Shown: positions 1 to 5,470 of the stretch, one piece after another | How the letters are laid out: each line of letters opens with the position of its first letter | How positions within the stretch are numbered: position 1 is the stretch's first letter | Assembly: GCA_030043285.1 (NCBI GenBank) | Contig: JASHXZ010000515.1 | Coordinates: forward strand, 1 to 6,203 | Direction of reading: 5' to 3' | Origin: Xanthobacteraceae bacterium | Lineage (GTDB): Bacteria; Pseudomonadota; Alphaproteobacteria; Rhizobiales; Xanthobacteraceae | DNA length: 6,203 bases | Notes under the pieces: generated by a model | Database searches by the model: none | What the model was told of the DNA's origin: nothing | What the model saw: only the letters and a program-made list of their open reading frames with translations | Made by a program: the position numbers and the translations under genes

Positions 1-2158
1 TCATGTTGTCGGCGTTGCAGTATTGCGCGAACGCCCGCGCGATGGCCTCGTCACGCCCGGTCATCGCCAGAAAGTCGAGGCTCGCATTTTTCAGCGCGCG
101 CCGGCCGGTGCTCTGTGCATCGGGTCGGTACGGGCCGGACGCGGTCATGCGCCAATAGGTATCGGTCAGCGCCGCATCGTGCCGCGCGCCGATCGCGGCG
201 CGCCAATGGCGCCGCGCTGCAAAGACGGCGTCCGGATCGACGTCGCGGCCGATTTCGCGCGCAATGTCGGCCTCGCTCGGCGGCATCAGCATCAGCGCGA
301 TGAACGCCGGCTCGAGCTTTTGCTCGGCCAAAATCGCGCCCAGCGCATCCACCAAACCCTGGTCCAGCCGTAGCGGCGCGCCGGCCCGGATCGCGGCAAC
401 GTTGCCGGTCAACAGCGCCATCGCCAAGGTCTGCACCGCCTGCCAGCGGTTGAACGGGTCGGAATCGCGCGCCGCGAGGAAACGCAGTTCGTTCGCCTCG
501 AGCGGCAGCGATAGCTTGATCGGCGCCGAGAAGCCGCGATTGAGCGAAGGAATCGGCCGTTCGGCGACCCCTGTGAAGACGAACGATTGGCTCGGCTGCG
601 TCAGTTCGAGCACGCCGCGTGCAAGCGGCTGACCGTCGAGCAGGATCGGCAGATCGGCGCCATCCTTGCCGACCAGTCCGAGCGCGAGCGGTATTGTCAT
701 CGGCTCCTTGCGCGGTTGGCCGGGCGTCGGCGGAGTTTTTTGCACCATGTCGAGCCGATAGGTCTTGGCGCGCGCGTCGTAATGCGGCGTGACGAAAACC
801 TCAGGCGTGCCGGCCTGCGAATACCAGCGCATGAATTGCGAGAGGTCGCGGCTGCTGACGTCGGCGAAGCACTGCACGAACTGCTCGACGGTCGCGGCCT
901 CGCCGTCATGGCGCTCGAAGTAGAGGTCCATGCCTTTGCGGAACAGCTCGGCGCCGAGCAGCGTCTTGATCATGCGCACCACCTCGGCGCCCTTTTCGTA
1001 GACCGTCGAGGTGTAGAAGTTGTTGATCTCGTGATAAAGCGTGGGCCGCACCGGATGCGCCAGCGGCCCGGCGTCCTCCACGAACTGATGCGAGCGCAGG
1101 CCGCGAACGTCGCTGATGCGCTCGACCGCGCGCGAGCGCTGGTCGGCGGTGAATTCCTGATCGCGGAAAACCGTCAGGCCTTCCTTGAGGCAGAGCTGAA
1201 ACCAGTCGCGACAGGTGATGCGGTCGCCGGTCCAGTTGTGGAAATATTCGTGCGCGATCACGGCTTCGATGCTGACGAAATCGCCATCCGTCGCTGTCTG
1301 TGGCGAGGCCAGCACGCATTTGTCATTGAAGATGTTGAGGCCCTTGTTCTCCATGGCGCCCATGTTGAACGCCGAGACCGCGACGATCATGAAAATATCG
1401 AGATCGTATTCGCGGCCGAAAGCCTCCTCGTCCCAGCGCATGGCGCGCTTGAGGCTGTCCATGGCGTGGGCGCAGCGGTTCTCCTTGCCGGGTTCGACAT
1501 AGATCTGCAGCGTCACCTTGCGGCCGGACCCGGTGGTGAAGCTGTCGCCGATGCGGGCGAGCTTGCCGCCGACCATCGCGAACAGATAGCTCGGTTTCTT
1601 GAATGGATCGTGCCACACCGCAAAATGCCGCGACGTGCCCGGCACATCGCCGTGCGCGACCGGATTGCCGTTGGCCAGCAGCACCGGCGCCTCGTTCTTG
1701 TCCGCTTCGATGCGCGTGGTATAGACCGCCATCACGTCCGGCCGGTCGAGGAAATAGGTGATGCGGCGGAAGCCTTCCGCCTCGCACTGCGTGCAATAGA
1801 TCGCGCCGGCGCGGTAAAGCCCGGTCAATTGCGTATTGCCGGTCGGATCGATCACGGTCTCGATCTGCAGCTCGAACGGCCGGTGCGGCGGCTGCGCGAT
1901 GGTGAGCCGGTCCGGCGTGGCGACGAAGTCCGCGGCCGGCAGCGGCTTGCCGTCGACCAGCAGCGCGGTGAGCTTGAGTTCTTCGCCGTCGAGCACGAGC
2001 GGCGCCGGCGCCCCTGCCGCATTGGGCCGCAGCTTCAGCTTGGCCCGCACGCGCGTCGCGTTGGGATCAAGCGAGACGTCGAGATCGACGGTGTCGATCA
2101 GCCAATCGGGCGGCCGGTAATCTTCGAGGCGAACGGGGCGGTGCTCTTCGGTGCGCAT
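1..2158 (-). CDS. pepN: Aminopeptidase N (M1 family zinc metallopeptidase), 3' end cut by window edge
   Basis: PepN is a cytoplasmic zinc exopeptidase that removes N-terminal residues from peptides late in protein breakdown. The frame is open for 719 codons and runs off the left edge. E. coli PepN has about 870 residues, so roughly 150 C-terminal residues are missing. Visible marks: CTQCEAEGFR and ITYFLDRPDV in the N-terminal beta domain; the substrate-binding GAMEN motif at residues 267-271; the zinc site HEYFH at 303-307 with the third ligand Glu326 (HEXXH-X18-E); and the catalytic Tyr387 in VYEKGAEV. Each lies six residues after its E. coli counterpart, so the catalytic core looks intact. 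The visible end, ...YCNADNM, matches the E. coli C-terminal helical domain. The ATG at 2158 is the only ATG, GTG or TTG start between the upstream in-frame TGA and the conserved region. No clear Shine-Dalgarno sequence precedes it. The protein is the bacterial PepN type rather than another M1 branch. Confidence 0.97.
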   Translation of the reverse strand, partial: MRTEEHRPVRLEDYRPPDWLIDTVDLDVSLDPNATRVRAKLKLRPNAAGAPAPLVLDGEELKLTALLVDGKPLPAADFVATPDRLTIAQPPHRPFELQIETVIDPTGNTQLTGLYRAGAIYCTQCEAEGFRRITYFLDRPDVMAVYTTRIEADKNEAPVLLANGNPVAHGDVPGTSRHFAVWHDPFKKPSYLFAMVGGKLARIGDSFTTGSGRKVTLQIYVEPGKENRCAHAMDSLKRAMRWDEEAFGREYDLDIFMIVAVSAFNMGAMENKGLNIFNDKCVLASPQTATDGDFVSIEAVIAHEYFHNWTGDRITCRDWFQLCLKEGLTVFRDQEFTADQRSRAVERISDVRGLRSHQFVEDAGPLAHPVRPTLYHEINNFYTSTVYEKGAEVVRMIKTLLGAELFRKGMDLYFERHDGEAATVEQFVQCFADVSSRDLSQFMRWYSQAGTPEVFVTPHYDARAKTYRLDMVQKTPPTPGQPRKEPMTIPLALGLVGKDGADLPILLDGQPLARGVLELTQPSQSFVFTGVAERPIPSLNRGFSAPIKLSLPLEANELRFLAARDSDPFNRWQAVQTLAMALLTGNVAAIRAGAPLRLDQGLVDALGAILAEQKLEPAFIALMLMPPSEADIAREIGRDVDPDAVFAARRHWRAAIGARHDAALTDTYWRMTASGPYRPDAQSTGRRALKNASLDFLAMTGRDEAIARAFAQYCNADNM

Positions 2159-2251
2159 GATCGGCTTGATGTAGAAGTTTTGGCGGCCAATTGAAAGATG
2201 CAGGTCATGCGCTATTCGCCTGCCGCGGCATGCTCAATGATTGGTGCGCCG

Positions 2252-2293
2252 GCGCCCTTCGAGGGCGCGGCAGTGCTTATTCCCTGCCGCGCC
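2252..2293 (-). promoter_or_regulatory. Two overlapping, mutually exclusive hairpins in the pepN upstream region
   Basis: GGCGCGGCAG (2264-2273) pairs perfectly over 10 bp with CTGCCGCGCC (2284-2293) across a 10-nt loop. GCGCCCT (2252-2258) pairs over 7 bp with AGGGCGC (2262-2268) across a 3-nt loop. The two stems share bases 2264-2268, so only one can form at a time. They lie about 95-135 bp upstream of the pepN start and no T-run follows either on the minus strand. They could be leader structures, a rho-independent-like end of upstream transcription, or chance in GC-rich DNA. The pairing is seen directly; any regulatory role is inferred. Confidence 0.35.
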
Positions 2294-2300
2294 ATCTCGT

Positions 2301-2323
2301 TGCGTAAGATTGTCAGTTACGCA
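2301..2323. promoter_or_regulatory. 23-bp inverted repeat, possible operator
   Basis: The perfect dyad TGCGTAA-N9-TTACGCA lies 143 bp upstream of the pepN start and 55 bp beyond the stop of the His-rich gene. Its arms are less GC-rich than the surroundings. Arm centres 16 bp apart would suit a dimeric regulator contacting neighbouring turns of the helix. It could also fold as a 7-bp hairpin with a 9-nt loop. I do not recognise the motif as a site for a named regulator. Confidence 0.35.
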
Positions 2324-2340
2324 TCTGCTGGTCGGAGGTA

Positions 2341-2365
2341 CGCGAGCGGCAAGGCGCCGCTCGCG
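2341..2365 (-). terminator. Strong hairpin just past the His-rich gene, terminator-like
   Basis: CGCGAGCGGC (2341-2350) pairs perfectly over 10 bp with GCCGCTCGCG (2356-2365) around a 5-nt loop. On the minus strand the stem begins 12 bases past the TGA of the His-rich gene, where an intrinsic terminator would be expected. No T-tract follows in that direction, so it may instead stabilise the mRNA 3' end or help Rho-dependent termination. It would separate this transcript from pepN. Confidence 0.45.
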
Positions 2366-2377
2366 ACGCGATGACGA

Positions 2378-2857
2378 TCATTGATCGGGGCAGGCGTACC
2401 AACCCGGGCCGCTATCGCCGTCGTCATACCAGCAAAGATAGACGCCGGCTGCATCCCACCAGTAACTGCCGCCGATGATCCAACCGTTGAAGCCGCTGCC
2501 GCCCCAGAAGTGACCATGACCATGATGGAAATGACCATGCCAGTGACCATGAGGGCCATGGTGCCCGCCGTGACCGTGCCCGTGCCCGCCGGGTCCATGG
2601 CCGCCGTGAATATGCCCGGCGTGAGCATGCCCGCCGTGACCGCCATGCCCACCATGACCGCCATGACCACCGTGGCCGCCATGACCACCGCCGCCATGAC
2701 CACCATGCCCGCCTTTCGCATATGCGGCTGTGCTACCCACGCCCATTACCAAGCCTGACACGCCAAGCGCCACAATAGAGCAAGCTCCGAGCATGGCGCC
2801 CGCTGCTAGTATCCGCGTCATATATTGACGTGGCTTCCTCGAGTCGTTTCCTGTCAT
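2378..2857 (-). CDS. Exported Gly/His-rich protein, putative metal binder (unrecognised family)
   Basis: This 159-residue protein matches no named family I can identify. It begins with a basic stretch (R7, K8, R10, R15) and a hydrophobic segment (about 16-42) ending in a signal peptidase I-like AYA-K junction after residue 47. Residues 49-77 are a GGH tandem repeat. Residues 78-116 are less regular GH, HH and HGH runs. In total 26 of residues 51-116 are histidine. The C-terminal 43 residues differ: rich in Trp, Tyr and Gly, with Cys142 and Cys156 that could form a disulfide, ending WYACPDQ. An exported protein that binds or buffers Zn, Ni, Cu or Co is plausible from composition alone. The ATG at 2857 has a good ribosome site (AGAGGG, about 5 nt spacing). 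A second ATG (residue 13) follows GAGGAAG and would also give a signal peptide. The CDF exporter gene lies 215 bp upstream on the same strand, which supports a metal role without proving it. Confidence 0.8.
   Translation of the reverse strand: MTGNDSRKPRQYMTRILAAGAMLGACSIVALGVSGLVMGVGSTAAYAKGGHGGHGGGGHGGHGGHGGHGGHGGHGGHAHAGHIHGGHGPGGHGHGHGGHHGPHGHWHGHFHHGHGHFWGGSGFNGWIIGGSYWWDAAGVYLCWYDDGDSGPGWYACPDQ
2627..2713 (-). repeat. Tandem 9-nt coding repeat encoding Gly-Gly-His
   Basis: Residues 49-77 of the His-rich protein are GGH units, nine in all plus one extra Gly-Gly-bearing interruption at 55-58. The 9-nt units vary at third positions (GGC/GGT/GGG, CAT/CAC), so the array is not a fresh identical expansion. 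It could still change length by slippage or recombination in units that keep the frame. Confidence 0.8.
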
Positions 2858-2880
2858 TTGCGCCCTCTTGATGCCGTATG

Positions 2881-2912
2881 AATTCTCAAGCGTTTAGGTT
2901 GGTAATTCTCAA
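2881..2912 (-). promoter_or_regulatory. Direct repeat TTGAGAATT x2, 23-bp period, upstream of the His-rich gene
   Basis: On the minus strand TTGAGAATT occurs at 2912-2904 and again at 2889-2881, exactly 23 bp apart (about two helical turns). The nearer copy ends 23 bp before the ATG at 2857. The sequence is AT-rich relative to its surroundings. TTGAGA matches five of six bases of a sigma-70 -35 element, but I see no convincing -10 at proper spacing. Two same-face regulator sites are an alternative. I do not recognise it as a Fur, Zur or Irr box. Confidence 0.4.
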
Positions 2913-3072
2913 CGGTCTCAGCCTAAGGCCCTGCCGACTGTGAGGCAAGCCGGGTTCGCTTTTCTGCTTCCATTCATGCACGGCGGGTGGCGAAAATGAA
3001 CGGCAGATGAACGCAAGCATATCAAACACGCGATGGCGCAGAGGCTGGAAATGAAAATCTCCACCTGTTTGG

Positions 3073-4440
3073 CTAGCGCATCGGTTCGGCGTGGCCGATG
3101 ACCCGCTGGATGGTCGGAAAACGCCGCCGCAAGCCGCGCTCGACTGTGTCGACCAGGTCGTGCACCGCGCGCACCGGCAGCGTCGGCTCAACGCGGCAAT
3201 GAAAGTTGACGATCTCGCCCTCGGTGGTTTCGCGTACGCGCACGTCGTGGACTTCGCTCAAGCCCGCAATGTCCTTGGCGAGCGCGGCGAGCGCCTCGCT
3301 CACTTGCGCGACGCGCGCCGCGGCAGCATCGTGGCCGGCAGTGACGTCGGCAGGTAGCGGCTCGATATGGGTTTCGACTTCGACCTGCGGGCCTAACTCG
3401 TCGCGCAAAGCCTCCTCGAGGCGGCTCGCGATGTCGTGGGCGGCGTAAAGCGGCATGACGCCTTCGACTTCGAGGTCCATCGACACGGACAGCCGGCTGG
3501 CGATCGCCTGCACCGCGACGTGATGAACGGCGAGGCCGCGATTGCGCGCGATCATCATCACCCGCTCGCGCACGGTTTCATTGTCGAGCGCGCGCGGTTC
3601 GGTGGTGATCGTCACCTCGGCTTGCGGCATCTCGGCGCGAATGGCGCGGGTGAGCTGGTCGTTGATCGCGGCGACCCGGTCGAGCGGCAGCGTGCGGCTC
3701 ACTCCGACGCCGAGATCGACGAACAGCACGGCGCCCGCCGGCCGGGCGCGCACGCGCTCGACGCCGACGATGCCGGGCGTGCGCCGCGCGATCGCCGCGA
3801 TTTGCTCGCTGACGCCGTGCGGCGCGGTATCGGTCAACGTGTCAATGGTGCGGCGGCCGAGCCGCCAGCCGGCGGTGCAGATGAACACCGCAACGACGAG
3901 CGCCGCTGCCGCATCGGCCCAGCCATAGCCGAGCGCGACGCCGCCAAGGCCGGCCAAAACCGCGACCGACGACCACATGTCGGAGGAAAAATGCAGGGCG
4001 TCGGCGTGCAGCGCCTCGCTGGACGTTTGCCGGGCGACGCGGCGGAGCACGCGGGCGCGAAAAAAATCGATCACGATCGAGCCGGCGATGACGGCGAAAG
4101 CCGGTATCGTAGCGGCAACCGGGTGCGACTGTGCGCCCATCAAACGTTGCAGCGCTTCCCAGATCACCACGCCGGTGAGCAGGAACAGCAAGGCGGTCTC
4201 GCCGAGCGCGGTGACGCTCTCCACCTTGCCGTGGCCGTACTGGTGTTCGGCATCGGCCGGTTTGCCGGAAATGCGCACCGCAAAATAGGTGAGCACGGTC
4301 GCGGAGAGATCGAGCAGCGAATGGCCGGCTTCCGACAGGATAGCCAGCGAACCGGTCAACAGCCCGATCACCGCCTTGGCGAGCGTCAGCGCCGCCGAAG
4401 CGGCGATCGAGCCGAGCGCCACCTTTTCCTTCTCGTTCAT
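3073..4440 (-). CDS. Cation diffusion facilitator (CDF) metal exporter with three tandem C-terminal domains
   Basis: CDF proteins are inner-membrane dimers that export divalent metals, usually Zn2+, in exchange for protons. The first 200 residues give the six-helix CDF core: helices near 8-29, 33-55, 77-100, 110-127, 147-170 and 175-192. Transport site A is His40/Asp44 in helix 2 (SEAGHSLLD) and His150/Asp154 in helix 5 (HFSSD). This HD-HD pattern is linked to zinc preference; E. coli YiiP/FieF has DD-HD. The YiiP site B pattern is kept as Asp63, His66 and His70 before GHGKVES. FieF is about 300 residues, but this protein has 455. The extra length is explained by three successive copies of the cytoplasmic dimer domain, near 209-283, 287-362 and 372-453. 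Copy 3 has the complete YiiP site C set (His398, His414, His427, His450, with Glu452 for the Asp). Copy 2 has His306, Asp322, His335, His358 and Glu360. Copy 1 has no equivalent His. The ATG at 4440 opens directly into helix 1; its ribosome site is weak. Confidence 0.93.
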   Translation of the reverse strand: MNEKEKVALGSIAASAALTLAKAVIGLLTGSLAILSEAGHSLLDLSATVLTYFAVRISGKPADAEHQYGHGKVESVTALGETALLFLLTGVVIWEALQRLMGAQSHPVAATIPAFAVIAGSIVIDFFRARVLRRVARQTSSEALHADALHFSSDMWSSVAVLAGLGGVALGYGWADAAAALVVAVFICTAGWRLGRRTIDTLTDTAPHGVSEQIAAIARRTPGIVGVERVRARPAGAVLFVDLGVGVSRTLPLDRVAAINDQLTRAIRAEMPQAEVTITTEPRALDNETVRERVMMIARNRGLAVHHVAVQAIASRLSVSMDLEVEGVMPLYAAHDIASRLEEALRDELGPQVEVETHIEPLPADVTAGHDAAAARVAQVSEALAALAKDIAGLSEVHDVRVRETTEGEIVNFHCRVEPTLPVRAVHDLVDTVERGLRRRFPTIQRVIGHAEPMR

Positions 4441-4486
4441 CGCAGCTGATCTACCACAATGTCATGCCGCGGGCGCAGTGGCTGGG

Positions 4487-4507
4487 TTCCACTTTCCACT
4501 ATCCACC
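4487..4507. repeat. Tandem heptamer in the CDF/EamA divergent promoter region
   Basis: TTCCACT (4487-4493) is followed directly by an identical TTCCACT (4494-4500) and then by the related ATCCACC (4501-4507). The array lies in the 132-bp gap between two divergent genes, 46 bp upstream of the CDF start and 65 bp upstream of the preferred EamA start. A short inverted repeat (AGTGG at 4477-4481, CCACT at 4489-4493) overlaps it. It could be a regulator site serving one or both promoters, or chance. I could not place convincing -35/-10 elements in this gap in either direction. Confidence 0.35.
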
Positions 4508-4572
4508 TCGACGATCGCGCGCGTAGCCGCTACTGCTCGGGCGCTGTTTCAATCACCCCAGACCGCAAACGC

Positions 4573-5466
4573 ATGCCGCGCACGTTGGAAGATCTGGCCG
4601 TTTTCGCTGCGCCCGGCATTTTCGTGCTGTTGTGGGCATCCGGATTCATCGGTGCCAAGCTCGGCCTGTCGTATGTCGAGCCGCTGACGTTTTTGTCGTT
4701 GCGCATGATCATCGTCGTGATCCTGCTCGGCGTCATCATCGCTTTGACGCGGCCGAAATGGCCCGACGGGCGCGGCCTCCTGCACAGCGCCGCGACCGGA
4801 CTCATGGTGCACGGCCTCTATCTCGGCGGCGTGTTCGTGGCGATCGAGAACGGCATGTCGGCCGGGCTCGTCGCGCTCATCGTCAGCCTGCAGCCGGTCG
4901 TGACCTCGACCATAGCCAATCGTTGGCTCGGCGAACGGGTTTTTGCGCGGCAATGGCTCGGGCTCGTGCTCGGCATCGGCGGCGTTTATCTGATCCTCTA
5001 CGAAAAAACTACGCTCGGCGGGTCAGGGCCGTTCGCTTTCGCTGCGGCAACGACGGCGCTCATCGGCATCACCGCCGGCACGCTCTATCAGAAGCGCTTC
5101 GGCGGCGGCATGGATTGGCGGCCCGCACTGTGCGTGCAGTACGCCGCCGCGGGGCTATTGTTCAGCTTCGGCGCCTTCGCGTTCGAGACCCGTATCGTAC
5201 ACTGGACGCCGCAGCTCGTCTTCGCGCTCGGCTGGCTCGTGTTGGTGCTGTCGCTCGGCGCGGTGTGGCTGTTGTATTTTTTGATCCGGCGCGCCGCGGC
5301 GACCCGCGTCGTCAGCCTGTTCTACCTGACCCCGCCGGTAACGGCGTTGATGGCCTGGGCGCTGTTCGACGAGACGCTCAAACCGCTGGCGCTCGCCGGC
5401 ATGGCCATCTGCGTCGCCGGCGTGTTTTTGGTCAATTGGAAGCCGCGCGGAGCGGTGCCAAAATAA
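4573..5466 (+). CDS. EamA-domain (drug/metabolite transporter superfamily) permease
   Basis: This is a 297-residue inner-membrane protein with the internally duplicated, ten-helix plan of EamA/DMT transporters. It probably moves a small metabolite, commonly an amino acid or an analogue, but the substrate cannot be read from the sequence. The first repeat (about 9-145) contains LLWASGFIGAK near the N-terminus, the loop RWLGER (117-122) and the GLVLGIGGVYLI helix. The second (about 154-289) ends with the matching pattern: TPPVTALMAWALFDE (Glu267), then LAGMAICVAGVFLVN. Glu121 and Glu267 sit at equivalent places in the two halves, supporting the duplication. I chose the ATG at 4573 because hydrophobic helix 1 follows it at once. 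The upstream in-frame ATG at 4459 would add 38 hydrophilic residues unlike the family. Neither start has a good Shine-Dalgarno sequence. The gene is divergent from the CDF gene and ends one base from the converging dehydrogenase gene. Confidence 0.92.
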   Translation: MPRTLEDLAVFAAPGIFVLLWASGFIGAKLGLSYVEPLTFLSLRMIIVVILLGVIIALTRPKWPDGRGLLHSAATGLMVHGLYLGGVFVAIENGMSAGLVALIVSLQPVVTSTIANRWLGERVFARQWLGLVLGIGGVYLILYEKTTLGGSGPFAFAAATTALIGITAGTLYQKRFGGGMDWRPALCVQYAAAGLLFSFGAFAFETRIVHWTPQLVFALGWLVLVLSLGAVWLLYFLIRRAAATRVVSLFYLTPPVTALMAWALFDETLKPLALAGMAICVAGVFLVNWKPRGAVPK

Positions 5467-5470
5467 ATCA
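5464..5470. other. Tail-to-tail junction with one base between stop codons
   Basis: The EamA stop TAA occupies 5464-5466 and the dehydrogenase stop (TGA on the minus strand) occupies 5468-5470, leaving only base 5467 between them. There is no room for a separate terminator, so each transcript must end inside the opposing gene or be processed there. The two mRNAs would then overlap in antisense at their 3' ends. Confidence 0.9.

Noticed and set aside
697..1796. Three shorter minus-strand open frames inside pepN (697-909, 906-1319, 1323-1796)
   Set aside because: All are in a different frame from pepN. The pepN frame itself is uninterrupted, so they do not indicate a frameshift or a split gene.
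587..2194. A 535-codon plus-strand open frame
   Set aside because: It lies antisense to pepN, whose frame carries GAMEN and HEXXH-X18-E. The plus-strand product is rich in Arg, Ala, His and Asp with no recognisable motif, as expected from antisense reading of GC-rich codons.
2381..2758. A plus-strand open frame rich in Met, Thr and Ala opposite the His-rich gene
   Set aside because: Its periodic composition is the complement of the GGH repeat. The minus-strand frame has a ribosome site, a signal peptide and a non-repetitive tail.
2780..2782. Possible lipoprotein signal (LGAC, Cys26) in the His-rich protein
   Set aside because: The hydrophobic stretch continues well past the Cys and ends at a good AYA signal peptidase I site, so a cleaved secretory signal fits better.
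2886..3191. A 101-codon minus-strand open frame spanning the CDF 3' end and the following gap
   Set aside because: About 40% of it overlaps the CDF gene in another frame, and it shows no motif and no good ribosome site. I treat 2858-3072 as intergenic.
3436..4449. A 337-codon plus-strand open frame
   Set aside because: It is antisense to the CDF gene, has Arg/Gly/Asp/His-rich composition and no domain, and shadows well-supported coding sequence.
4441..4572. GGAAC on the minus strand as an EcfG-type stress sigma -35 element for the CDF gene
   Set aside because: No CGTT-like -10 element occurs at the 16-17 bp spacing, so the promoter call is unsupported.
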